Origin: Setaria digitata
Taxonomy: Eukaryota > Nematoda > Chromadorea > Rhabditida > Setariidae
Length of the DNA stretch: 64,000 bases
NCBI GenBank assembly: GCA_003640385.1
Contig: RCAB01000035.1
Span: 209,256-273,255 of the forward strand
Reading direction: 5' to 3'
Of the stretch, positions 26,001 to 36,981 are shown piece after piece. Under the pieces are notes generated by a model. The model made no database searches and was not told the origin of the DNA. It saw nothing but the letters and a program-made list of their open reading frames with translations. The translations under genes and the position numbers were made by a program. Every line of letters starts with the position of its first letter. Position 1 is the stretch's first letter.

Positions 26001-26745
26001 CGGGACTTTTTCTTTTTGAAGATTATGTTAACATCATCACAACATCGGCCAAGTGCTGTGTCAGTTTTTGCAAGTTTATCACGAGAAGAGCCGTTAAAGA
26101 GTCAAAGGAAATACACAGGCAATTTATTAACCGTTGAAAGTAATCAGTATCGAATGATATCTATTATAACTAAACGGGTAAGTATCATACTTATACTTAC
26201 ATGCATAACGTGAAATAGATTTAGTTAAATAATATTAATTAAGTGCTGATTTACTCATATCGATTCATCCCTGTGAAACACACATATATTATTTTATAAG
26301 CCTTTTCTTTATTTGGGGTATACCTTCTTTCAGTTATTATGTTTTATTATTTTTCAAATAATTTCTGGGCTTTTCTCCTTTTTCTCTGCATTCTTAATAC
26401 TGTTACTAATTCTAACTTCCTTTCCATTGTGACACATTTGTTTCCAAACCTTCAGGCATTTTAGGCACCGCATAAAAAGTAACAATTGGTGCAAAACATT
26501 TGTGATATAAACGAAGAACAACAGTCATCTGAATAACTGCCTTGACTCTCTTCATGACTCTCGATCAGATATTATGATCAAACTCATTTATTATTATCAG
26601 TGTTGCTATTATGTTGCAATACCTCAATGATGCATAAAGCCAGTTTTTATTACTGAAAGAACTGCCATGACAAATAACCTTAAAATGTTTGGCCATCTGA
26701 TTTAAATGATAAGAAACCTAATTTCAGAAAATTCCTTTTGTTTAA
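20023..26745 (+). CDS. Neuropeptide GPCR, DMSR / myosuppressin-receptor type
   Basis: A rhodopsin-family receptor; in C. elegans this group (dmsr genes) binds FMRFamide-like peptides. Exons: 20023-20155, 20765-21018, 21753-21902, 22078-22266, 22867-22989, 24812-24952, 25270-25418; phases close. TM1 spans the first junction (IAVFLCFAG then TILNMMTIAVLTR). TM2 has SVAICDVLVM, TM3 has HAHASVILHSTSIWLT joined to VLLAQIRVLTIRR, and TM4 has LLSLATCFVISLFNLP. Exon 4 is an acidic, Tyr-rich second extracellular loop, and TM5 is FKVVPCLLLTVSIIVLL. TM6 carries the family-typical FLVTELPQG, and TM7 has LLNSAVNFLIYC in place of NPxxY. The N-terminus has a glycosylation site (NAT). The first donor is the weak GTCAAC. 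The tail probably continues through 25925 (or 25946)-26177, which ends at a strong GTAAGT, to a short last exon 26728-26745. Otherwise the frame stops at 25431. Subfamily assignment is inferred. Confidence 0.87.
23086..23385 (+). repeat. Degenerate repeat in GPCR intron 5, core CTCATTTGCAGTATTT
   Basis: At least six variants of the core (CTCAATTTGCAGTATTT, CCATTTACAGTATTC, CTCATTTACCATATTA, CTCATTTGCAGCATCT, CCCATTTGCAATATTT, CTCATGCACAGTATTT) recur every 45-70 bp in the longest intron of the GPCR gene. Each copy resembles a 3' splice site. Confidence 0.75.
23797..24022 (+). repeat. ~57-bp minisatellite in GPCR intron 5
   Basis: Unit starts near 23797, 23853, 23913, 23968 and 24009 give four to five diverged copies. 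The unit reads roughly GTGTTGCTCCTTGAGTAGTT, then a TATCTAGTCATAGC segment, then TATAAAACCGATTATTGGCCA. One copy is shortened to 41 bp. Confidence 0.9.
25119..25265 (+). repeat. Diverged ~45-bp duplication in GPCR intron 6
   Basis: The segment starting TAGTCTAAAATGTGTCTGTT at 25119 recurs as TAGTCTAAAATGCATCTATT near 25221. The second copy ends next to the exon 7 acceptor. Confidence 0.7.
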
Positions 26746-29227
26746 AATCATTCAATAGAATTTGTCACTCGCGAGTACTAAAATTCCAATATACAGTTTC
26801 AAGTAAAAGTAATCATGAGAGAAATCGGATTTTACCAGTTTTATCATCACTTTATTATAATGACAAGGTATTGCGAAGTAAATTGGAATCATGATTTCTT
26901 GATCATATTATCATTAAAACTGATCTTTCTAATTTCATCAGACGGAAATTCAAAGGTAGATGATTAACTTTTCTGATCAAAAATAAAAAAACGCAGTTTG
27001 ATTTTTCTATAAAGACAATAATCTCTTCTGTAGATATTTTTTTCAATATGCAATGAGAACCTTTCAGAATAATTTCAGTGGAAACAGCAAGTTTACTGAT
27101 GAAAGCCCGCGTTAGTAGGTTGGGTTTATATTGGTTGGATTTATAGACTTTAGAACAAAGAAATGATATTACGAGACTGTTTCAACTGAAAAGTGAAAAA
27201 AGCTTCCGAAACGGTTCAGAACTGAATTTGAAACAGCTCCAAACAGTCTAGTTCTACTTACATTTCCTCACAGGTAACTTTTCTTAAAACACTCTACCCA
27301 TTTAAGTTGCGTGAGAAGTAAGTTAGATCAAGATGAAAATAATAGCCAAGCAGTGGATTCACACTAAACCTGCAACGTTTCTTAGCTACCGCTGCTAACA
27401 TAACAGAAAATGAAACCAAATACTGGTCCGTGGCATTTTATTGCACTAGTCTATTTATCACTTTCACTAGAACAAAAGCAGTTTTTCTTGTCCCACAATC
27501 TCTAGAATCTCTCAGACGGTATTATTAATTTAACCCTAGATTTATATTATTTGAACTTGAATTATTATTTAGTATTAATTTGGTCTCAAATTAATTTCAC
27601 GCTAAATTAATCATAATAGTTCCACTTCACAAAATTTTTTCGGTATTAATTTAGCTTCAACTTAATATTACAAGCACAATTTTTTTAGAAAGCAATAATA
27701 TCCTGTTTGAAGAGTAATATAATAATACGGTGTTAATCAAATACAATCTGATTTTACATATTACAAGAAGGACTAAATCAAATTTTATGCAGTGCTCTTT
27801 CCACCTAATATTTTGCAACTGTAATTTAGCTTCAATTAAACGTTGTTTTACGCAAAATTAACCTCAAACTGATACCACGTTGAGGTTAAAGTTGCGTGTT
27901 ATTAATACTAGCTGATTTCGATTAAAAAAAAAACTTTTTTTTTAAATTGAATGTTGAAGTAATATTAGTATCATGCCAAATTATTCTCAACTTCATTTTA
28001 TATAAGATTAAATTATCGCCAATTTTTTATTATTCAATCCCACTACTTTCAAAATAATATACCTTATTGTAAATTTAATCGTAATCTGTCTGAGGTAATG
28101 TTGAATTTGCCTCAAAGCAGTTTTCTATTTTATTAATTCAATTTAAAGCTACTCCTTACATAACACTATTTCACCTCAAGGTAATATTATACAATGCTAA
28201 ATTTATCATATGTTGGTAGCACCAAATGTTGATATAACTTTAAAGTAATTTTTATTCGCTCCAAAGAGATACTTTACAATGTCAGTTTTAATCCAAATAA
28301 TATTTGTGTTGACTTGACCTTAAGGTAATTTTATACTATAAACCTCGAAGTGATTTTAAATTCATTCGAGGTAATGATATTATTTGGTGTCATTTGACAT
28401 CAGAATAAGCTTAATTAATAAGCCAAAATAATATTTCGTCATGTTAAATTTGCTGCAATGCAATATTCGTAAGTTAATTTGACCTCAAGTCAATTTCAGT
28501 TCACCTTCAGTGGTGATAGGCACATGACACAGTGGCAGAGCATTCGACACGGCACACAACCACGGGTGTTCGGTGGTGCGCCCGTGAACTGAAATAAAAA
28601 AGACAAGCATATAGCTGACCGAAATCTGATGTTAGCATAAACTATTCTGAGGCGCTTGCTTTCGATTTCCTACTGGTAGAGTAGTGTTTTACTGCACATT
28701 TCTGTAAAGCTTTTTCAGTACAACAACGTTCTAAAGTCTAATTTATTCAAATAAGTAAGAAATATATGCAAATAGGCCGGAGCTGAACTTGATATATTCA
28801 AATAGACTATCTCTTACATACCAGAATATTCACAAACAAGCTCCCAGAAAATGGAGCCTTTCTTCCCCTACAATTCTTTAAATGTCTTGGATAATTTTGC
28901 TATGATATACAGTTAAGAAAACATAAAAAAAACTTGTCGAACAGCAAACAATAAAAACAGTGTTAACTGCAACAATACTTTTTTGTTCATGAAAAATGTA
29001 AAAATTAGATTACATAGAACTTTCAAAAAAAAGAATATACTAGAAGAACGAGATTTAGCGGCCTCAACAAAACAGCCACATATAGCATGAATTTTTCGAA
29101 ATTTCTCGTTACTTTTTGCTACTTGATACTCGCATTCAAAAGAGTCCCATACAATTTCGAACTGACAGAAAAAAAAAAACAATTGGAAATAAACACACCC
29201 CACCAATTTGAGACGATAAAACAAAAC
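26746..29227. other. Convergent intergenic region with diverged repeats
   Basis: This lies between the 3' ends of the plus-strand GPCR and the minus-strand LDHD gene. From about 27500 to 28500 it is filled with diverged copies of motifs such as TTTGACCTCAAGGTAAT and TTAATTTAGCTTCAA at irregular spacing. A short GC-richer patch sits at 28500-28590. No coding region is supported. Confidence 0.5.
27500..28500. repeat. Diverged repeat field, core CCTCAAGGTAAT
   Basis: GAGGTAATG, CCTCAAGGTAATATTATA, CTTAAGGTAATTTTATA, CGAGGTAATGATATTA and TTTGACCTCAAGTCAATTT recur between about 28090 and 28500. Related TTAATTTAGCTTCAA blocks lie before them. Spacing is 47-86 bp, so the periodicity is lost. Confidence 0.5.
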
Positions 29228-32200
29228 TTAGTTGCTCGAGAACAACTTGTTCGGATTCATGATTCCTTTCGGATCTAAAGCTCTTTTTATTGCAATCATT
29301 GTACTTACCGCTACCTCACCACATTCATTCTCCAAATATTTCTTTTCACTAATTCCAATCCCATGTTCACCTGTACATGAACCACCTGATACCAGCGCAC
29401 GCCTAAATTTTTTTTTTTTTATGGAGAACGAAGAAAAGTTTCTATGAAATTTATGTTGACCTTTACAGTTTATTATTGAAAAATATTGAGAAAACTTATG
29501 CACTCCTTAAATTTGATTATATAATCTTCCCCGAAACTTCACAAGATACTCACTGAAAATTAAAGTAAATACTCTATAAAGCTCTATAAAGAAAAATTTT
29601 TCAAAATTATACTGGACAATACGATCCGATAGTGCTCGAATGATTTTCATCTCTTCCTGGTTCGATTCATCGACTAGGAAAATGCAATGGAAATTGCCAT
29701 CACCAACGTGACCCACTATTGCTCCTGAAAGAAACGAAAAGAAATAAATTTAAAAAGTAAGAAACAAGCGCTAAAATAATGTGAAATACCCAAAGCATAG
29801 AATCATTATGAAAAAAATAAATAAATAAAGAAATTGGAAAATGAATTTGATAAGAGGAAAATTTAATAAAGTCGGTAATTGCGTATAATGATATAGATGT
29901 ATGTCTTGAAGGAAAGAAATCCATTTTTCTAGCTTCCCCGCGTCATCTTTATAAATCACAAGCATAAAATGCATAACAGGCATAAAAACAAGTCATTAAA
30001 CTCGATGAGAAAACAAGTTGGACCTAAGATGCCAGATTCATCAATATCCTTCCTCGTTTCCGCAATAGCTATAGCCAGTGTAGACATTGGCACAGAGACG
30101 TCTATAGTAAGACCCTGGAAATATTTTGATAGATTAGAGAGAATGATAATTTACAAGCTCAAGCTCAGCGGGACGAATTAAATCATTCCCTTTCCAAAAC
30201 AAACAAACAAGCGTGGAAATCGTTAATAAAAAAAAAAAAAAACGAGGAAAACGAGAGCCGAAATTAATACAAAACAACAAACAAAAAACGTCTTAAAGCA
30301 TTTACCAAAACTTTTGGAAAAAAAGAATAAAGAAGTGTGAGAAATTACTTTAATATTATCTTTTTGGGATACAACAGCGTGATAAACAGAATGGAGAGCA
30401 CTCCACAGTTTTTTCTGCTCTTCAGGAGCATGACACCATGTAAATTCCGTTCCATCATTACTGGCGAATATTTCTTCTGCAACGTCAAATAAATAAGATA
30501 AATCTTTAAAGTCTTACTAACTATAAAAAATATTTTAGTAACAGGAAATAGAACATTAACTAAAAATTAAAAGGATCACTACCATGAGAACAGAAGTGGT
30601 GTATAATTGTAAACAATATTTAAAATATTTAATATTAAAGTAAAGTACTGGAAAAAATTACCCACAAAGCTCGCCTGTCCTGCTACCTCTGCTTCAGAGT
30701 TACCGTGAAATTCTAGGAAAAGTGTAGGTGATTCGACAAGAGTTAATTTATTGTATCGATTACATGCAGCTACCGTAACAGCATCAAGGAATTCTGCAAA
30801 ATTCTACAAGACTAAACTAAAGTTCATTATCACCAGAAAATGGAATCGTTAATTTAATAGCAGAATGTTAACTTCAATGAACTTAAGAAAACGAATAAAA
30901 ATCAAGAACTAAAATAGTTGAAATTGATAAACCAGCTTTGGGCTTACTCAAGAATAGATTGCGAATTAAAGTAAAAGAATCAAGGATAAAATGTAGCAAG
31001 CGATTAACACACCTATTTTCGCAACTGGTACAGAACACTGCAGTGTTGCAACAACAGCTTCAATTGCTTTGTCTACTGTTCGAAATGGGCATATTGCAGC
31101 ACTACATACTGCTGGCCTAGCATACAATCGAACCGCTGCTTGAGTTATCACTCCCAGTGTACCTTTGGAGCCCACAAAAAGTTTCGTCAAATTATAACCT
31201 GCTGCCGATTTCCTGACAATTACTCATATAAACTTTCGCTAAACCTTATAATTTATAAGAAAACTTAGCATATAGCAATATATGAAATTTAAATTCTATC
31301 CTGCTTATTACACATTCAGGATACATCGGAATTTCGAATTCTACTATATAAAAGTTTGATACGTGGATTTCCGGTATTATAAAAATCTGGTTTGTGCTGC
31401 TATAGCCAATTTGAAAATCACTACAAACAGGTAAAAACAAAGCCCACCTTGGCCGTCTACCTTTTCCAGATGTGTGCAATATGTTGCCATTAGAGAGAAC
31501 AACCTATAAAAATTATCAATTTATTATGGATACTGAGAAAAAAAATTCCTTCATTTCGTAAAACTATAGAAAACAAGCCAAGGGATGAGAAAGTACCTCA
31601 AGGTTTAAAACATTCCGCACCATAGCACCATATCGTACTGCATTTATTCCACTTGCACTCGCAGCAGCCATACCACAGATGGACCCATCAACACCCGGAT
31701 CTGAAATTACTTAACATTTACTTCAAAGACTGTTCCGAAACAATTACCTTCACCCGCCATTAACCAAGATCTGAAATATAGAGTACACAATAAACCTGCA
31801 GGGAACCAAAGGCCTGTCTTGTGTAGATGTTGATTTAATATTTCATGAGTCACACCCGGCTCAACAGTACAATCGAAATCACTCGTGTTTATATCCACAA
31901 TTTTATCCATTAACATTAAATCGATTAATACACCCTCCTAAAAAAAACTATTTATCCACTCTCGAGCTAAAAAGATAAAATATTTAGAGAGTCCATTGTG
32001 ATTTCTGAACAGCAAGAAATAAATAAGAACAAATGGCAAACCATTTGCTGTGAAATAAAAGTACCAAACAAAATTACACATTAAACAGCAAACCTGAAGA
32101 GAACTGGTGAAATTTTCTGAACTATCGGTTACACTAAATGGTATCACTGGAATACTACTCTCATTGCATATCTTCACTACGGCACTAACTTGTTCGACAT

Positions 32201-32961
32201 TTTTGGGCAATACAACCACATCCGATGTTGTAATCCTGAAATTCTTAGTATGCCTAGCAATACAATACCTATAAAAATGTTTCATTTAAGAAAAACAAAA
32301 CGAAACATTCTGTGAACAAAGGTGAGTTCTCGAACGTCAGATAAACGTTGAAATCACAACCAATTACACTGACAAAAAATTGAACTTTGATTTAAGCTTT
32401 GACTTACTAATAAACAAGGGTAAAATCTTAGAACATTTAGAGCAATCTTTACCTAATTAACTTAAAACTTACAAATCAATCTATAAAATTCAAACTCATG
32501 AGGAAAATCGGAAGTTTACTGCGAAGTAAACCAACCAAAGTGTCTAAAAACGTACATGTGTTTCTCGCTTTGTGAATCTTTGCCCGCTGCAGCGGTTATT
32601 TTGACCGCTTCTTTACCCAAAATACCTTCTAATTGTGAAATGAAGGGTTGACTTACCTGGAATAACACAAAAAAAAAAAAACAAACATTACGTAATTATT
32701 AAACGTTGCATTAAATTGTGAACTGAGGAATAAAATAAAATTTTAAATACTCTTCAAATTATCTATCCTTTCGGTAATAGTAAATTATACAGTTGTCGAA
32801 ACATTACTTTGCAATAAGACATAAACAACTAGCACTGTCCCAAATTTAAATACTTCACTCTTCTTTTCAGCCGTCAAAATCAAAAAGCTCTCTTTCTTGA
32901 AGACAAAGCATTAAACACGAATGAAAAATACCTTGTTGAGCAGACGACGACTGAGCAACAT
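29228..32961 (-). CDS. LDHD: D-lactate dehydrogenase, mitochondrial (FAD-linked oxidase family)
   Basis: LDHD oxidises D-lactate to pyruvate in mitochondria. Exons on the minus strand: 32961-32932, 32656-32556, 32235-32094, 31937-31796, 31700-31597, 31503-31448, 31212-31013, 30793-30662, 30476-30349, 30114-30024, 29724-29613, 29402-29228; 470 aa, all phases close, close to the usual family length. The start [10 protein letters not shown] suits a mitochondrial presequence. Family blocks in order are [107 protein letters not shown] and [10 protein letters not shown]. The His residues of GHVGDGNFH and the Glu-His of GEHG, expected metal and active-site residues, are present. Oddly, the glycine-rich FAD loop after IPF is replaced by [14 protein letters not shown]. 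The donor of exon 10 is GTCCAA. FAD use is therefore uncertain although the fold is clear. Confidence 0.93.
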
Positions 32962-34125
32962 ATTTACGATAAATAATGTGACAATTCCCTTCAAAATGTA
33001 GGTCTGTCCTGACCTACCAAAGCACTGTTAGTTCTGACAAAAATCCGCTTCTAATAAATTATCAGTAACAAACGACGCAACCATCATTACAGTCTGCATC
33101 AAAGTTATTGTGGTAATGGAAAGGTATAACGAAAAAGACAATCTCGAAAGTATGCGAATCATATTTAAAATCCCTTACACTAAACATATATTAATAAATC
33201 AAATAACCTGATAATAAACAGCAATTATAGAATTGAAAAAGTAAAACCATTATTCAGTATTTTTTATATACATCCCTAATAATCATAATGATTATGGAAA
33301 CAGTGATGGAAATTTTTAACAGTTCGAACATTTCATACGGCAATAAAAATAAACAGAGGAACTCCCTCGCTCACTGAAATGAAGTAATGGATAAGAAATT
33401 TCATATCATTATTTATCATTCAACACTCAATTTATCAAGAAAATGAAGAAAAGTACCCGAAAATATGAAAAAATCCGAGTGAGATCAAATAAAAGATGAC
33501 CATTGTTTACCTCACAGTTAACCCTCATTCTTATTCTTAATTATCAATTCCTTTATAAGAATCAAATTTTTGGTAAATTAGTTAGAAATCTGTCATTACG
33601 TCATTAGCATCCTAAAGAGTCAAGCTTCATCTATTCTAAAACATCTGCTAGAATGAAAAATTCAAGCCTAGCAAAATAAAAGTTGCAGGGTCACGTACTA
33701 CGAAAAAAAAAGCAGCAAAATCTTAATTAGGACTAGGGAGAAAGCGTTACTGTAAATGAGGATTACATGGAGATTGAAGAATGAATATTCTTTTCGTTTG
33801 AGCGGAGGCTAGTTCTGGTATTGGTTCGGGAACCATGATGATAGGAAGTGATGATCCCGATGGCAATGAAAAATATTTTCTTAAACTCGGGACAAACAGA
33901 AATCAAATCCTCAATAGAAATCACCAAACAACAGGTACCAGGATTTGCAATATTTCTTCATCTGACAGTATTTTCCCTGCAGCTTTTTTATAGTCTACTT
34001 TCACTGGAAAATAAATATCCAGAATAGTTTGCCTTCGATCGAGAATGATCAATAGATGATCGTCGTTCATCCGAATACTCAACCTAAAAAGTGCTAGGAT
34101 CTCTCGCGCAAAGAATACCTTGACC
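32962..34125. other. Intergenic region between PIH1D1-like and LDHD genes
   Basis: AT-rich, with no open frame that could be tied to splice sites. It should contain the LDHD promoter and the 3' end of the PIH1-domain transcript. Nothing else is seen. Confidence 0.5.
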
Positions 34126-36101
34126 TTATCTCAACTGTTTATTCAAATTACATCTAGATCTAATTCCTACAACCTTGTCTTCCACCACTGCTGTAACAGT
34201 TAATTTGCATTTATGAGAGCAGAAACATCTAGAAATCATTGTACTTGATAGAGAAACTGTTATTAACCTGTCAATACTTTTTATCGGTGGTTTCACACTA
34301 CCAAGCTTTAAGTTCACTTCCAGCTGTCTGCCATTTCGAAGAAGAAGTAGGCAATATTTCGGGAGAAAATGTTGCTGCAATTTAATAAATCCTTCTTCGC
34401 TCACACTACAAACCTTGGAAATAAAATTTTGCTGCATTATTGAACTATGAAACCCGTGAAGCTGTCCATAACGAAAAAAAGTAATGACAGAAGAAAATGA
34501 GAAGCAACGAAATAATAGTAGCAAATTTTACGGGAAATATAGTGTAATACAATCACTAACTGCACCTAGTCTCTTCATGATTTTAATTAAAACTTTTGCC
34601 CTGGAAACAAGGAAGTGCACTATTCGTGAACAGCTACCGAAACTTTCATACCTCAGGCAGCTGTTCCTCTGATTGTTTAATTGGCTCTACTTCCTTAATA
34701 AAGGCCTCTCGCGGTCTTTTTCTTATTCTTTGAGCACTTAAATCGCCCATACATTTTCTGTTTTTCAATTTAATCGCTTCCTGAAAAACGAAATTTAATG
34801 GATTAAACGACTAGCTCCAATAAAACAAACGATAAAAATGAAAGGCTGGGGATATCTTAGAAGAGAACGGTAAATAAAATGACACTTTCCTAGTAAAAAA
34901 TTTTAAAAAGCTCAAGGGATATTTCGTTAGATAAGAACACAATAACAATGCAAACTCAGTGCCATCATTTCATAATTAGGAGAACACCTTCACATCGACT
35001 TTAATATCATGCTTTTTTTCAATTGCTTCTGAGACTACTAACAGCAGCAACTGTCGAAAAAATTCACTCTTTTCCAATTGCATCAGATAGAATGTAGAGT
35101 TGACGATTACATCTGTCTAAAATATATACATAACAGGAAATAAAGCCATAAATCTGAACATGATTAGTCCTCATAATTGTAATCGTAATACATATGAAAT
35201 AGGAAAAATTAAAAATGAAACATGCTGCAAGACTTGAACTGTAAATGAAATCAGTTGCGAGGACAAACTAAAATATGACGTTTGCAAACTAGGAAATGAC
35301 CATCACTTTAATGGAATTCTCTCCTTTTCTGTCTAGAACCACTTCGACATCACCAACACATAACGGTATGCGATATCTTGATGGATCAGTTGAATCCAAC
35401 AATTTCGCAACTTCATCCTGCAATATTTTAAGAAGAAATGAACTGAAAGCCGAAAAAACTAAGGATGGAAACATCATTCAACAAAGACTGGTATTAGTCT
35501 GCGAAATCTGAAATCTTGAAAGAAAATGTAGGGGATGATCAGGAAACCTCATCCACCTATCTTTTTGAAGTTGAGAACAGCAGAAAGGAAATCAGGAATT
35601 GTGAACATAAGTCAACATTAGAGATCTTAAACTTCTTCCTTTATGTAGAATAGAATAAATGAATGAACAGTACACAAAGAACCTAATATTCTATCAGGAA
35701 TATATTGAAAACGTACCTCGCTAAGATCTAACGGAGGAGGCAGTTGTGCACAATGGCAAATATTTAAAAAAAATTTGCATTTTTCCTTTACCATCAGCGT
35801 GTGACAGTTAAAACTGACCTGCAAGAGAAAAAACCAATCCTTTCCGGAAGCTTTTAATATACAATACTCAGTTAAAAATGCAACGAAAAAAAAAAACTGT
35901 AGTGCTTCTAGATCCCAGATGCCAACTTTTAATTAAAATGCATCCAAAACTAGTGGCTCATATTCACTAACTAGAGATTCAAAAAGCAGAATGAAGTCGT
36001 ACTTCTTTGAATTTAAGGACATAACCAGGTATGGGATGCACAACCCATGCATCCTTGCCCACATCAGTAACCGCATCATTTGACTCATTCCCAACAATCA
36101 T
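34126..36101 (-). CDS. PIH1D1: PIH1-domain protein, PIH1D1-like (R2TP complex adaptor)
   Basis: PIH1D1 links clients with a phosphorylated acidic motif to the HSP90-R2TP chaperone complex. Exons on the minus strand: 36101-36003, 35818-35717, 35417-35307, 35116-34988, 34780-34652, 34461-34126; every junction is phase 0 and the product is 301 aa, close to the ~290 aa of the human protein. The PIH1 core is clear: HPIPGYVLKF, KFFLNICHCAQLPPP, YRIPLCVGDVEVVLDRKG, VIVNSTFY and the conserved IKLKNRKCMG. The C-terminal ~110 residues, ending RSRCNLNKQLR, fit the CS-like domain position but are only weakly recognisable. The frame stays open upstream of the chosen ATG (ELDIEGIL), so an additional 5' exon is possible. 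Other PIH1 family members cannot be fully excluded. Confidence 0.85.
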
Positions 36102-36981
36102 CAATATTCCTTCAATATCTAACTCTTGAAGTTGAAAAATTCAGGTAATGGATCTGCAAAGAAACGACAAAAACAGAGTGGAACTGAACATTAAAATTTA
36201 AAGCGATTTAACAAGCAGGAAAATGAAGCATCACTTCAATATACTATATGATTTGACTAAATTCTTTATTAGTACAGTTTACAAACATGAACAGTTTTTT
36301 AAATTTAAGCAGTCCTACTAAGAAATTCAGTAATTATTGAGTAGTTATTAAAGAGCTTCATAATTGCATCCATGGATACAACGTTGAACTACGGTAAATA
36401 ATATATTCTGGACAGATAAATCCATCGGGTTATCACTTAGGCCATTGGTCTTCAAACTAGAGCACTGAACGTACGGTCTTAAACAGCCTTCAGGTACTTG
36501 TTCAGAAAAAAGAAAAAAAAAGTACAAATATATATATATAAATTCAAAGTATATATATATACTTTGAATGCTCCACATATTTGTAGATATTTCAAGTAGA
36601 GTCTCAAATATCAAAGTATGAAAATGAACAGATTTTATTGGCTTATAACACAATTTATACAATAAAAATTGTCCACCATCAGCAAAATAAATTAGACGCA
36701 AATCAAAGGCAAATATATGAACTGTTAATTGGAAATTCAGTATTTATACGCCGCTGAAATACAGTAGCTGTATGGCTTACCCAAATTAACAAGCACATAT
36801 GGAAGCATAAATGAAAGACAATCTCATTTATTTATAGCAATTTAATGCTACTGAAGATTAACACAAATATAAGCTATGCCTATATGCGGAATTATAGAAT
36901 AACACCATTATAACTATATGGAAAGAAAACTTGCAAAATGTGAATGTCAAAGAAGAACTCATACTTAATCATAAATAAGCT
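36102..36981. other. Intergenic region between YIPF5-like and PIH1D1-like genes
   Basis: It contains (TA)n runs and a perfect 28-bp palindrome at 36542-36569. A minus-strand open frame at 36348-36520 has no recognisable domain. The genes on both sides are transcribed leftwards. Confidence 0.5.
36542..36569. repeat. Perfect 28-bp palindrome
   Basis: The arms ATTCAAAGT and ACTTTGAAT flank ATATATATAT, so the whole is self-complementary and could extrude as a hairpin. Confidence 0.9.

Noticed and set aside
29969..30181. Plus-strand open frame opposite LDHD
   Set aside because: Antisense shadow of LDHD exon 10 ([20 protein letters not shown] on the minus strand).
35296..35511. Plus-strand open frame
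   Set aside because: Antisense shadow of the PIH1 exon encoding YRIPLCVGDVEVVLDRKG.
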